Positions 10,646-23,116 of a stretch of DNA of 64,000 bases are shown piece by piece. The notes under the pieces were generated by a model. The model was not told where the DNA came from and did no database searches. It saw only the letters and a program-made list of their open reading frames with translations. Within the stretch, counting starts at the first letter, position 1. Every line of letters begins with the position of its first letter. Origin of the DNA: Chamaecyparis obtusa (lineage: Eukaryota > Streptophyta > Pinopsida > Cupressales > Cupressaceae); the NCBI GenBank assembly GCA_027943335.1, contig BSBK01002160.1, positions 253,001 through 317,000 on the forward strand, written 5' to 3'. The translations under genes and the position numbers were made by a program.

Positions 10646-12231
10646 AAAGATCTACAAAACCTTGCACTAAAATATGGCCAATGAAAATATTATGACAAGT
10701 GACCTTGTATGGTTTCCATCAATGAAAATATTATTGTCACCCTCCGTATTACAAAGATCTTAAGAGATCTAAAATATAGAAGCAATCATGGTATGGTTTC
10801 ATTTATCGTCAAGTTTGAATAGGAATCAATTCTTATGTAAGAAAATTGATTCCTTAAGAACCTTAAATTCCACTTTAAATTTTGCATTGTTATTTTTGTC
10901 TGAAACTAAAGTCTTATCTTTATTTATTCATTTGTTGCTCTACAAAATTTTCCTTTGTTGATTAGTAGTTAGTAAACTAGTTTACAAAATTAATTATTTG
11001 GGACACTAAAAAGAGATGGAGAAGAAATTAATTGTAATATCCTTTGTTAGTTTTATTTATTTATTAAGTTAGCTAATATTAAATAATTAAATAAGTATGA
11101 TCGATGTATCATATATTCGTATTGATAGATGGATTATCTATATATATTTGGGACTATGGATTAATCATAATTATGAGTTGTTCCTATTTAGTCAGTGTTT
11201 CCTTATGTTATGGAGATTCTTTTATTGTGTTGCGTGTGATAATAGTCTTTGGGGGTTGGTATTGGTTTTCTCTTGTTATTCCAGAGGCATGGGGTTATGT
11301 TATTCCTTTTTTCTTGTCTTTTGTGTATTAAGATATCCTTTGATATTTTTTATTTTGGGTCTTGGAGATTTCATTGTTATGTTATCGGTATATTTTTGGC
11401 TAGGTTATGATTTAATGGAATCCTTTTGTTATCTATGATGACTTGTGGAGGTTCATGGTAATATATTTACTGGTGGATTTCCATTCGACTTCCTTCATTT
11501 TTTGTGGAATACCTTTCTTTGTTTTTAGTTTGTGCATTTGTGGCTTTCTATGATGTTCTTCATCCCTATGGTACTCGTTATTAAGAGGGTCCTAATATTG
11601 TTGTTGGGTTATGGACTATGTAAATTATGTGAAATGGGCAATTGGACTATGCCTTGGGACAGGGAAGGGATTCTCGTGAGATTTGCATGAAAATGTGATT
11701 ATGGTGGCTTCTTTTGTACCCACTAGGATATGTTGGGCTTTTGTAGATCCTATTATTGGTTGAGTGAATGCACAAATTTTTTGGTCAAAAAAGTGGCCAC
11801 GTGTGAAAAAAAATCCAAGATTATTAGTAACCTAATCAAGTTATTTAAAATTTAAAATAACCAAATCAGATTACGACTTGGTGAATATCGAGCCTAAGTT
11901 CTTCAAAACACGATCGGATTTTGAAGAACTAAAGTTACTTTTTTAGTTCGTTAGAACCGATAAGGATTTTGAAAATATTTATTTTTGAGTTTTCCCGCAG
12001 GACAAACTCATTTTCAACAACATAATAGTGGCTTGTATATTGCAAAATTTGACATAGCCCGATCGTGTTCTACCTTGTTTGAGATTTTCTTAGCGTTTAC
12101 ACTAATTTCTGACAATGTCATGGTCTTGAAGAGGTAGTATATTGATTATTTTATTATTTTTCTTTAAAATTGAATTGAAATAGGGTTTTTAATTGATTTA
12201 ATTATTTTATTAACGTCAGATTCTAAAAATA
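10646..12231. other. AT-rich stretch without recognisable genes
   Basis: No coding sequence I can support. GACAAGTGACC occurs twice (about 10588 and 10690), showing a local ~100-bp duplication. At 11860-12070 there are degenerate copies of a GATCGGRTT / GAAGAACTAAA motif that recurs at 46950-47600. Confidence 0.4.
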
Positions 12232-13230
12232 ATGTCCAACAACAAAACAAATAACAACAACATCTTCCTCAATAACCACCACAACCAAACTAGCAAAATG
12301 TTGCACCTTGATAATAAGGAAACTCTCAAAATGCTACCCTGCAACAAGAAAATCCTTAAAATGTCACTCCTCAACAATAGAACCAACCCCAAAACCCTTT
12401 GCCTCCTCCTGTAGAACCTGCACAAGCCACACAAGAGGATCTTATAAATGTCCTATCACAGAATACTACTCAAATTACTCAAATAATGAATTGGTTAAGG
12501 TCCTCTACTCATGAGCATCACTCATCCCTCACCACAACCCTAGAACCAATAGCCAATAGTGTTAGGGAGGTATCTAAATAGCTTACTAAATGGGGCTCAT
12601 ATAGGGATAGATTTCGTGCATTCTATATTGATGGGTTTTCATATGATGAGGTGAAAATAAAATTGACAAGTAAAGATGATATATGTGCTCTTTTCACCAA
12701 ACCTAAAACTAATCTAACCTTAACTCATTATTCAAAGAGGTTTCCTATACATTGGTATAAAAATGTTGGGATGAAAAATGATTTTTGGGATAGGTGGTAT
12801 ATGGTCTTAATTTGACCAACTACCTTGTAATAATTATGATGTACCTCTGTATATCATGAGAAAGTTATATTGTGAGTTTACCCTTGGCTTGAAGCCGAAG
12901 TACTTTGACATTCAAAAGTTTCAAGGTAGAGGGAGAGGCTCTTTGCAGGATAGAACATTGGCTCGGAGGGTGGTAGACCCCCAACATAGGATTTATTTAG
13001 CTCCTACACCCATGGTTCACATCGTGCAGTCCCAAAAACCCTAAAGGATTCTATGGAGCTACAGAATCTTCATGTGGCTACGTCATTTATTAATGTCATT
13101 GTTTAGCATGGCACACAATTAGTCAGACCAAAGGATGGATTATCATGTCTGCCACCTACTATTACCCCAACGAAGATTGATAGCCAAACTCATGATGATA
13201 TTGAACTGAGAAATGAAAGGTATGTAGAAG
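12232..13230 (+). pseudogene. Unrecognised broken gene or element, 5' part
   Basis: An Asn/Gln-rich start (ATG at 12232) shifts frame into a protein-like stretch from 12399: EPAQATQEDLINVLSQNTTQ, then SYRDRFRAFYIDGFSYDEVK after a stop at 12579-12581, and further pieces such as IMRKLYCEFTLGLKPKYFDI and GRGRGSLQDRTLARRVVDP (12856-13044). At least three stops or frameshifts break it. I do not recognise the family; the early part resembles a gag-like or transposon-linked protein in composition. It is cut at about 13230 by a copia LTR and seems to resume after 14710. Confidence 0.4.
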
Positions 13231-14710
13231 TATTGGATCAGTTGTTATATTTTCATTAATGTCAACCTTATTGACTTACTAATTTATGCAAGTTTCCATA
13301 TCAATCTGAAATATGTGGTGTTGAGTAAAGAAATGGTTGGTAAAGATAAAAGATGAAATGAAGAAGTGATGTTAAGTGTGTGAGCTTAATTGGGCAATTG
13401 TTGAATCATTCTATGACAAGGTAATATTGATTTTATTGTTTTACATGATTTGATGAAGTGTTAGAATGATGCACAAGTCAATTATATTTGTCGGCAATAA
13501 AGGATTGAAGTTGTGAAATGAAAAGAAAAGGAATTAGTGTGTACTATAGAGCTGGAAATGGTTCTCGGTAAGTAAAGATATTGGTTGCATACAATTAACC
13601 AAGAAGTTGATAACTGAGGAAGATGTTAACCAATTAAATGATAACTGAGAAGGTAGACTTAACCGAGAAGATGAAGTAGGTCGGTTAAACAATAAATTAA
13701 TTAAAAGATGACATCAAGTGAGAATCTGGATTGATCTCGAAGATTCTAAGGAAGGAACAAAGTCATTTAATGAAATCAACAGATCAAAAACATTAGGTAC
13801 AAATAAATGGTAAAGATTTAATTATTGGTTTGAGATCCAAGAAAATTTCAATCTCTAAGGTGAAGATATAGTTGGCAAGATCCATAAAATGTGATACCAA
13901 GCTATAGATTTGATCGAATGGATGAGATTAATTCAAGGAAACCCTAATGAATAGGATTAAGCGAAAAAAATTATCTATATTAAGGATGATCAAGATGGTA
14001 ATATTGTTGATTTTTTGATAGCGAGAATAGATATCCAAACAAGTACATAAGGGTACACTGAGCATAATAGAGTTGAATTAAAGTTTGAATCAAGTGAAGG
14101 AAAGTGATGAGATGAAGTGTTAGTGTTAATCATCTAGTAAAGAAGAGTTTGAAGAAGACAAATGAGCGGAAAGGAGATCTAAACAAGCAAAGGTAGTTGC
14201 ATATTTAATCAGGTCATTTCACTATTACTTTCTAACCATTGTAGCAGAAAATATCTTAATCAAGTGGATTTAACAGTCCTATTTCTAAATCCTTTGTAAG
14301 GTGGCATTCTAACGAATGTTCTAAATCCTCTAATAAGGCCACTCATTATAGGGTAACAAATCTAGTTGATCTTTGGTGAAAATCCCCTAATAGGATCACA
14401 TCTAGAAAATATGTTTTGTAATCTTTAACAGGATTGGCTCTTAACTGAGCTCACTTCAAAAGAGTGAATTATTTTGTGGCTGATGATTCCCGCAGTGGTT
14501 TTTACCCAAATTGGGTTTCCACGTTAAAAACTAGCGTTAATGTGTGATTGAATGTCTTGCATGTTATTTATTGATTTTCATATACATATTGTTGTGACCG
14601 GTTGAATGTTTAAATCTGAATATTAAGATTAGATGGTGAAAAGGTTTTAAGGTTGAAAATTGTTAAGGGACCTAAGATAACGGATTCACCCCCCTATCAG
14701 TTATCCAACA
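13231..14710 (+). repeat. Copia-type solo LTR (ends approximate)
   Basis: The segment shares the LTR plan of the copia element at 20606-28402: a TTACTTTCTAACCATTGTA block (14224), GGTGGCATTCTAA, repeated 'AATCCTYTAAYAAGG'-like phrases, GAGCTCACTTCAAAAGAGTG, a GGTTTCCAC block, and GGATTCACCCCCC near the end. It ends in CCAACA at 14710. No internal domain, primer site or polypurine tract flanks it, so it is best read as a solo LTR. No clear target duplication is visible, leaving the start (TATTGGATC) uncertain. Confidence 0.65.
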
Positions 14711-15320
14711 CCTACCTCATCATCAAATTGACAATTTCACTCAACCCGACCCATTGATAATATGTGTGTCAGCTACTAGAATATATGTTATAAGTTACAT
14801 ACTAACACAAATGATGATGGTTCCACATCCTATTTGTGTACACATTGTGGGAGACCTGATGACTATGGTATTTTCCACTAAAGAGTAGATGTGGGTGTGT
14901 TTATCTGTGTTTATGACATGCTATTTACTAATCACTTAAATCTTATAAATGTAAATAATTTTTTATTTATAGAACAATATAAAGTGATATATGATTAATA
15001 TGCATTATAGGGTGTAGTCAGGGATGCAAGTACACCATGTAGTATTCATTCCACTCCACGCGCACATGTAGCCTCGACACTAGAGGTAAAGATTTTTAAT
15101 ATTTTAAAAATAGAATATAACTTGATTTCAAAATCATTTTTGTAAGTATTTAATAACTCTCTAATGTATATTTATTTGGTTTTTTATATGATTTGTCAGG
15201 GGCTCAGATGTCCCAAGTTGATGATGTCATTCTTTTGGCCATTGACTTTGGCCTAGAAAGCTTTGTAGACTTGTAGTATCATATTTTGCACAGCTCTTAT
15301 TTACAATTTTAATTGAACTA

Positions 15321-15836
15321 CTGCGAGTCATTTAGATTTAGATTATTTAATATTATATATTCATATCTCTTATCTTAATTTTGTTTCTCTTAGGCTACCT
15401 CACCTAGCTCCAGGACATCTCTTGTGTGAAAGGCATCTTCTAGCACACCGAAATAGAAAAATAAATCCTCGCAGATACCTAAACACCAAAAGGTGATTTA
15501 GCACAATTTAAATTTATTAGTTGAAATGTTTTATTATTAAACATATACATTTAGATTGATTTGAAGTCATTTAGATTTAGATTATTTATATTATTTAATA
15601 TTATTTAATATTATATATTCATATCTCTTATCTTAATTTTGTTTCTCTTAGGCTACCTCACCTAGCTCCAGGACATCTCTTGTGTGAAAGGCATCTTCTA
15701 GCACACCGAAATAGAAAAATAAATCCTCGCAGATACCTAAACACCAAAAGGTGATTTAGCACAATTTAAATTTATTAGTTGAAATGTTTTATTATTAAAC
15801 ATATACATTTAGATTGATTTAAAGTCTTTTTTTCTG
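15321..15836 (+). repeat. 258-bp tandem duplication containing an exon-like block
   Basis: The segment around 15394-15492 recurs at 15652-15750, offset by 258 bp. The copies are nearly identical, including the TTTCTCTTAG acceptor-like and AAAAGGTGATT donor-like edges. A small insertion of TATTTAATATTAT repeats distinguishes the second upstream flank. The near identity implies a recent duplication. Confidence 0.85.
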
Positions 15837-15957
15837 TTCTACATTTAGAAACAATTGGGGTTTAAAGAATTGATGAATGTACCTAATTTCGTAGAGGTTC
15901 AAGAGAGGGTAGAGGTAAAATTTTCATCTTCCCTTTCATCTCTTGTTCTTAGTTCAA

Positions 15958-16700
15958 ACCCTCTTCTCAAATCCTCTTGGATTTCATTGTTGTTTGTTTG
16001 AAAGCTCTAAATCATTCCTCTATGACTATAACATTTTTTTATCATTTTTCATATAGGAAATGGTCATAGTTGTTTCATCAATGACAATGCTTCCTAAGAG
16101 TATAGGAGAACCATTTGAGGCTCTGATATGTATTTGTTCTATATATGTTAAACATATGTGTTTATATATAAGTACATACATTTTTATTTTTTTGTTTGTC
16201 AACAACTTTGGGTTATTAACTTGTATTAATTGTCTTTTACCTATTACACCCCCCTTCAAAACTTCTCACAGATCCTCTACCATTTCATTTCGTTAGGAGT
16301 CTTGGTCATAAAAGAACAGGTTTATCATAGCAGAGGGAAGAGGTATGTATGTCTTCTTAGTTGAAATCCTCTTGTCAACTCATGTTAGATTGCATTCTTG
16401 TTTGTTTGAAAGATCTAATTCTTTCCTCTATGACTATAACATATCTTATCATTTACCATACAGGAAATTATTGTAGTTGCTTCATCAATGATTGTGCCCC
16501 CTACAAGTATAGGAGAACCATATGAGGCTCGAGTATGCATTTTGTTTTAGTCCATGCATTTTTAGTTTTTTAGTGTTTCTCGACATATATGTTACTAACT
16601 TGTAATAATTTATTTTTACCTATTATATCCCCCTCCACGGCTTCCCATGGATCCTCTACCTTTCCATTTTGTTAGGAGTCTTGATCATCCAAGAATGGGT
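15958..16700 (+). repeat. ~408-bp diverged tandem duplication
   Basis: The run from TTGTTTGTTTGAAAG through TCCTCTATGACTATAAC, AGTATAGGAGAACCAT and CTTAGTC-type 3' sequence appears at about 16016 and again at 16424, offset by 408 bp. Divergence is clearly higher than in the 258-bp duplication next to it. Confidence 0.75.
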
Positions 16701-17124
16701 CCATCGGCTTTACTACACAGCCCAAGAGTAGAAGAAATACATGAGGTAGTCAACAATTTCAATTGCAAACAAATTACAGTTTAGTATTTAGTTATTTTGA
16801 TGTTATTTTGATAACTCTAATCTATTTTTTTACAAAAGATAACTGATTTGGCATTTGAATTATTGTTGTGCATCCACCTATAGAGCCATGTATTATCTCG
16901 AAGAGGCTCTATTTTGACGACCCACCACAATGACAGAAATTGATAGAGACATATAGTTCTAGTTGTGGTCATTGAAGGACCAATTTATGTATATAGTCAA
17001 CATTTGTATTATATATGTCGACCTTGACATGGTACATGCCACATTTTTGTAACTCTATTATTGACTTGGTATTTATGCCATTTTTGTATATGAGCACAAT
17101 TATTATTCATTTTCATATATATGA

Positions 17125-17290
17125 AAGTTGATATTTGATCCAATTTTTTCATTGTGTACATATCTTTGTACTTCAAAACTTGAACATTTGCAATTGAAAT
17201 GTGATCCAATTTGTTCATTGTGTGTATGTCTTGATACTTTGAAATGTAAATATTTTTAATTTAAATGTGATCCAATTCATTCATTCTATG
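17125..17290 (+). repeat. 66-bp tandem repeat, about 2.5 copies
   Basis: GATCCAATT followed by TTCATTGTG-like sequence occurs at 17137, 17203 and 17269, exactly 66 bp apart. Confidence 0.75.
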
Positions 17291-19324
17291 AAATCCATAT
17301 GGTGTATACTTTAAATGATTATTTAATATAATATAATGAAAACGTGTTTATTATTGGAGTCATATTGTCCTTTTTAGAAAAATTTATCAAATTGCGAGAA
17401 AATTTTCCAAGAAACTTTTCTTGCAACCAAATTGCCATTAATGATCATAAACTTGTCTACATTGGTGTTGAAAGTACTCATTTGGATGAAATAAGACCTA
17501 ACAAGGCCATTTTTCAAGATATAAGGTTAATTGTTGATGCAAAGGACTCCAAACAAGGTTTACAAATTAGTCAAGGCACCTTGAAACATGGGCACATGCT
17601 TGAGACTTACAATGGAGTCCAAGGTCAATTCACCAAAATAACATGAGAATATACCAAACATGGTTACAAGGACCTCCTCAAGGAAAACACACACCAACCA
17701 TGAGACCACATATCCTAGGAAATTTTGTACATTACGAGACACCAAACAACTTTTCTAATACTTTTCATTCACTTGGAAACGTAATTAAGACTACTTCCTT
17801 CAATGAGGGAAATTAGGCCTACTAGCACTGTCCACCCGAGCTTAGGAAGTCAACTCCCAATCAAAAACCCTTGAGACTACTGGAAAACTTCTTTGGACAT
17901 CTTTTGACATGTTACAACACATACTCAAAGATGAAGTTGTGATCATTTGAAACCACTGATCAAAGATTGACTGTTACGGGACACTTAAGGCCTAATTAAG
18001 CCACTTTTCCATAGTGTTTACCACCAAATTATATTACCCAACCAAGCCAATAATGAGGAAAGGTGGAAATAAAATTCTAACCATCAAATTCACCAGCCTC
18101 TAGTGTTGAAACCTCTCAAATTTACCAAAGGATTCAATTTAACAATCATGGACATAAGAAATAAGATAGTTACATGGTATTGGTAGGCCTAGGGCATCAA
18201 GCCATTTCTTCCAAACATCATAAATCACTCCAAAACCACTAGGATCTTGTAGAGGTACTCATTATTTTCATTCCTCCCATTTGTGCAATTTTCCAATGGT
18301 AAACAAGAGAGATATTAAAAAATTTCCAGCAAAACCCTTGTTAAGGTGGGTTTTTAGACTATTTTGACAAAAATTCTTCAAACTTCCTTTATACACCATG
18401 GCAGAGGTTCAAATCAATTGCACACTAAATTAGACTCACCCTAATTTCCATCCATATAAATTTTACTTCAAAATGGAATCACACAAGATAGTGCCAAATA
18501 AAATATCAGAGGAAAATCAATCGCATTAGTGGGAAAATCAATCAATTTTTTTTATTAAAACTCCTATCCCAATTCATCAACCTTCAATGCCCCGACCCAA
18601 AGAGGCTATATAGACCTAAAATGGATATATAGACCTAAAATGTACCTTCCTAACTAATTTCAACTACTTTTTCAAGTTAAATGACCGTTCTTGTCAAATT
18701 AACATAGTTGACAACTTCTGTGACTTTGCAATTTTTGCAAAATTGTAAAGTCGCATAGCAACTTTTACAATTTTTACATACAACTTACCAAACTTGTTCA
18801 CTAACCCTCCTAGGACTTCAAATGACTCAAAACACATATTATTAGGCAAAAAATACCTTATTACATCATGAATAGACACGTTGACAACTTTTGTCAACTC
18901 AATGGCAGTATTTGCACTCAATAGACAACTTGCACCAAACTTTAACAAGACTCAAAACTCCTATCTCACCTTAGACATACTAAAAAAAAATCAAAATGAC
19001 CCTTTTACATCCATACAAATTTTCAATTTTGTCTATTTGAACCCTTCCTATGCAATTGGAGTAAATTTTTTCATTTGGAAGAGTATAAAGAGGGTACGTG
19101 CATTGTAAAACAGGCCTAATTGGGCCTTAAATATCTAAAATGGGTAATTTTTTAACTGGTTGTTCCAAAACAGGACATGTAAAATTTGATATATCTTAGT
19201 TGTCTCTCAAATGGGTATCTAAAAAGGTCAAGTTTTTATATCAGAGGTAAATGTGCCAGAAGTTATGAACCAAAAACTCAGTTTTGAGGGCAACAAGGAA
19301 TAAACCCTTGTTGTAAAGGAAGTC
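17291..19324. other. Degenerate repeat DNA, partly inverted relative to 37.2-37.7 kb
   Basis: No supported gene. Several phrases appear as reverse complement in 37.27-37.69 kb: around 17785-17825 (CTTCCTTCAATG, TAGGCCTACTAGC), around 17980-18015 (CTTAAGGCCTAATTAAGCCA) and around 18185 (TAGGCCTAGGGCATCA). A TGACAACTT-rich stretch at 18690-18905 resembles 38100-38560 in direct orientation. This indicates an old dispersed repeat family. Confidence 0.45.
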
Positions 19325-20605
19325 TATATCACGTTCTGTGCATTGTGGGTGTGAACTGACACCATGATCACATCCATTTAAATTTTTTATGATGTGCATG
19401 GTCTCATTTTGCCTCTCAATGCATTACAATTCTTAGCAATATACCTACCAACGATGTCCCTTGTGTGCCCTAATTGCATAAAGTTGTCAAACTTTGACAG
19501 ACTATTTATTGCAAATCATGGCACCTTTGCATGATCTATTTTTACCTATAGGGCCATGTTAGACCCCTCTATAATAACTTGTCTTAGTTTTTGAAGACCC
19601 AGAGTCATTTTTGTAGGGAAATAATTTTCATATTCATGTAAAAATTGTCAGATGCACTTAGTGCAAAGTTGCCAAGTAGCCCATATTGTGTTCTATTTAT
19701 TGTGGACACAAACCAACACTGCAATCATGTCTGGATAGGTATGTCTGCCCTAGGCATGGTCCCATTTTTCCTCTCAACACACTAGGATGCTTAGCAGCAT
19801 ACCCTAACAACGATGTCCCTTGTTTGCCCTAAGTGGATAAAATCAAACTTTGACAAACCATTTATTGAAAACCATGGAGCCTTTTGATGATCCATTTGAA
19901 CCTATAGGGTCATGTTAGGGCCCTCTACAATAACCTATCTCATTTTTTGAAGACTCGGGGTCATTTTTGTAGGGCAGAAACTTTTTTATTCATGAAAAAA
20001 TATGCAAATGCACTCAGTGCAAAGTTGTCAAGTAGCTCATATCACATTGTGTTCATCGTGGGCATGAACCAACATTGAAATCACATCTGATTGGGTGATT
20101 TTACCTTGGCCATGGTCCTATTTTTCCTCTCAAAATATTGGAACGCTCAGTGGCATACCTTACCAACAATGTCCCTTATGTTCCCTAAGTGCATAAAACC
20201 ATCAAAATTTGATGGACTATTTTTTGCAAATTATGGTACTTGTGCATGATCTATTTGAACCTATGGGGTCATGTTAGGCCCCTCTATAATAACTTGTCTC
20301 AGTTTTTTAATACTAGGTGTCATTTTTGTAGGACAACAATTTTTTTTCAAGCAAAAATTGTCAGATGTACTCAATGCAAAGTTGCCTAGTAGTCCATATC
20401 GTGTTTTGTTCATCATGGGCACAAACTGACACCTTGATCACCTTTATTTGGGTGGGTTTACCCTAGGCATGGTTCCATTTTGCCTTTCGACATGCTGAAA
20501 CACTTAGCAACATACCCCACCGACAATGTCCCTTGTGTGCCCTAAGTGGATAAAACTATCAAACTTTGACAAATTGCTTTTTGCAAATCATGGCACTTGC
20601 ATGTA
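19325..20605 (+). repeat. ~357-bp satellite array, left block
   Basis: The marker ACRATGTCCC recurs at 19451, 19810, 20166 and 20523, a period of 356-359 bp. Each unit holds TAGGGTCATGTTAGGCCCCT, a GAAGAC..GTCATTTTTGTAGG block, ATTGTCAGATGCACTYAGTG and GGCATGGTCCCATTTT. The array is cut at 20605 by the copia element and continues at 28403. Confidence 0.9.
20601..20605 (+). repeat. Target site duplication of the copia element, left copy
   Basis: ATGTA directly precedes the 5' LTR and is repeated exactly at 28403-28407 after the 3' LTR. Confidence 0.9.
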
Positions 20606-22147
20606 TGTTGGAAACTGCAATTGAAGAAATTGTTGTATTATCATTGATGTCAAACCTTAACTAGTAAGACAATTCCTATCTAAGAAAGTACTATATCTAT
20701 TGATCGATGAAAAGGATTAGGGCAAGGGAGATAACAATAGAACCTAGGGAAAGGTTGATTTATTTGATACTTCAATGAGTACTTGATTATTTGGCACAAT
20801 GATAAGATAATGTATTGTTTATCTAAGTAAGAAGAAAGACTGAAGAAGTAGGCTTAACTGAGAAAAAGTGAAGAAATCTAGTTTAAGTCGAGTGATGTTA
20901 GTGTCGACTAAGCGCCAGAAGATGCCAAGTAACTTTAGTGTTGACCGAACATCAAGAAATGTCGAGTGACAGGAAATTACTGAGCAAGACAGTGTTAGCC
21001 GAGGAAGATAGTTTGAAGAGATGATCGAGTTACGCAATGATGATCGAGGAGATAAACACAGTATTGACCTAGCGTCAGTAATTTACATTTGGAAGAAGAA
21101 TTTAGATTCCCAGCCGACATAGTTGAATTCTTGGGTTATGTAAATCATGTTGACTTTATTAATTAATTGTATGGAGAATTTAATGCATGGTAAATCATTT
21201 TGTTATGGATTCAATGAGGAGATTGAAGATGTTTCTAGAAGGATGGATGAAAAACTTAAATGTTGGAAGGATTCAATGAATCTTACCTAAACCTAAGATC
21301 TACGAAGGAGATTAAGAGGAAAAAGATGGATCTACCTATTGAAGAGGTATAAAGGAAAACCTAAGTATGAGGTTACAGAGTATGATAGAGTTGTTGTTAT
21401 TGACTAGTTTGTCTAAGCAGAAGGCTGAAGGTGAAGGAGTTGATCAGATTTGTGATTTCTTGAAGTGAATTCCAAGCATATCAGAGATGCAGATGGAAAT
21501 GTAACTCAGTCAGTAAATTAACATATATGTGTGAATTGGATCTATTATTTGCAAAGTGAGTTGTATGTTTTTCAGATCAGAAACTACTGCTACTTTCTAA
21601 CCATTGTATCAATCTAAATCCTTTAATCAAGATTGATCTAACAGTCATTATTTAAATCCTTTAATCAAGATTGATCTAACAGTCATTATTTAAATCCTTT
21701 AATCAAGGTGGCATTCTAATGGAATGTACTTAAGTCCTCTAACAAGGTCACTCCTAATAGGGTGATTGAAATCCTTTAGCAGGGTCACACCTAGCAGTGT
21801 GTTTGTAAACCTTTAACAAGGTTGGCTTTTCATAGAGCTCACTTCAGAAGAGTGAAAATATCAGTAACATGTTACAAAGTGGTTTTTCCCAAATTAGGTT
21901 TCCACTATAAATCATGGTGTTATACTTGTGTGAATGTTTTCATGTGTATGTTTTATATTCTGCAAGACAAATACTATTGGACAATGGACTGCATGTTATA
22001 TGTTTCTAGTATATATATTCTTTAGAGACTGAGTTATGTTGGTGATTAGATATGAGATTGTTGAAGTGTTTAAAAGTTCAATTGGTACTTCTGGACCTGA
22101 GAATAACTGATTCACCCCCCTCTCTATTGTTCTAAATTATATTAACA
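20606..22147 (+). repeat. 5' LTR of the copia element
   Basis: Runs from TGTTGGAAACTGC to ATATTAACA, 1542 bp. It is longer than the 3' LTR (1513 bp), partly because of an extra copy of a ~39-bp unit (CTTTAATCAAGATTGATC... repeated near 21618-21700) that is single in the 3' LTR. Confidence 0.95.
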
Positions 22148-22149
22148 AT

Positions 22150-22162
22150 TGGTATCAGAGCT
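22150..22162 (+). promoter_or_regulatory. Primer binding site (initiator tRNA-Met type)
   Basis: TGGTATCAGAGCT lies two bases after the LTR end. TGGTATCAGAGC is the common plant copia primer site, complementary to the 3' end of initiator tRNA-Met, and primes minus-strand DNA synthesis. Confidence 0.95.
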
Positions 22163-22204
22163 GTTGGTGCTTATAGAGAACAAGTTTACAAGTACTTGAA
22201 GAAA

Positions 22205-23116
22205 ATGATCAAGATGTATAAAAAGGAGGTACCGAAGCTGAACAATGAGAAATTCCCTACATGGCAGAGTCTGATGAAACTGCATCTAGCTAGTATTGGA
22301 GATTCGGAGAAATACTATGTTGAACATGACTATGTTATACCTATTGCACCTTTGACTGCCGAGGAGATGAAAGAAAAACAAGGGCACAATCAAGAAATGT
22401 TGGAGATTGCATCTGCCCTAAGCTATCATGAATTTGAAGACATCGAGGATTGCACAACTGCAAAGAAAATGTGGGATACTCTTGCAACTATCTATCATGG
22501 TGATACAAATGTACTAAGAGAAAAAGCTAAAATCTTGAGAGGTAAGTTTGAAGAGATGAAAATGCAAGAAGGTGAGAATATTTCTCAATATTGTGGGAGA
22601 ATCAAGGAAATAGTGAATGCTATTAGAGGAGCTAATGGAATCATTGATGATGAGACTATTATTGGAAAGGTATTGAGAACTTTGCTTCTTATATATGCCA
22701 TCAGAATTTCAGTAATTCAAGAATCAAGATGCAACCGTAGTAATGTTCTAACTATGGAAAGTCTTGTTGGTAAGCTTACTACTTTTGAACTTTCTAACTA
22801 TGATAACTACACTATTCCTAATGTTGAATCTACATTCAAGTCACAAATGGTTTTACATAAATCTAAGAGAGAAAAAGAAAAGTGTGTGAAAAGTGAAAGT
22901 GACAATGACACTTCTAATGAGGAACTGGATGATCTTGAGGCACTCATGGCTAAAAGATTAAAGAGAGGAAAAGGCAAATATAAAGGTAAACTTCCTATAA
23001 TCTACTTCTCATGTAATAAAGTTGTCCATATTGCTGCAAGGTATCCTGACAGGAATGACAAGGACGAGGAAAGAGAAAGAAAGTACAAGGATAAGAGAGA
23101 TAATAGAGATCACTGA
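22205..23116 (+). pseudogene. Copia gag
   Basis: I take the ATG at 22205 as start; the frame is open to a TGA at 23114. KLNNEKFPTWQSLMKLHL begins the capsid region, then TTAKKMWDTLATIYHGD and KLRGKFEEMKMQEGE-like sequence match the copia gag (UBN2-type) domain. A Lys/Glu-rich tail follows. The zinc knuckle near residue 275 reads Y-F-S-C-NKVV-H-IAAR-Y: two of the four metal ligands are replaced by Tyr, so RNA binding by this motif is probably lost. The stop at 23114 separates gag from the protease in the same frame. Confidence 0.9.

Larger units (their letters stand above)
14711..16960 (+). pseudogene. Exon-like islands of an unrecognised gene or element
   Basis: A protein-like run just after the solo LTR contains YLCTHCGRPDDYG (about 14835-14875). 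Further on, short blocks are bounded by splice-like AG and GT: 15011-15085 (75 nt, open, 25 codons), a block from about 15200, 15394-15492 and its copy 15652-15750 (99 nt each), about 16059-16130 with a diverged copy near 16465-16535, and blocks ending at 16341 and 16745. Ser/Pro/Lys-rich translations with stops suggest a decayed linker-type protein. Coding nature is inferred from the splice-site pattern and duplication; no domain is recognisable. Confidence 0.35.

Noticed and set aside
11097..11438. 113-codon open frame on the plus strand
   Set aside because: Composition is Tyr/Phe/Leu/Trp-rich from AT-rich DNA, with no domain, conservation or context.
17344..17646. 100-codon plus-strand frame
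   Set aside because: No motif or neighbour supports it, and the region beyond is dispersed repeat.
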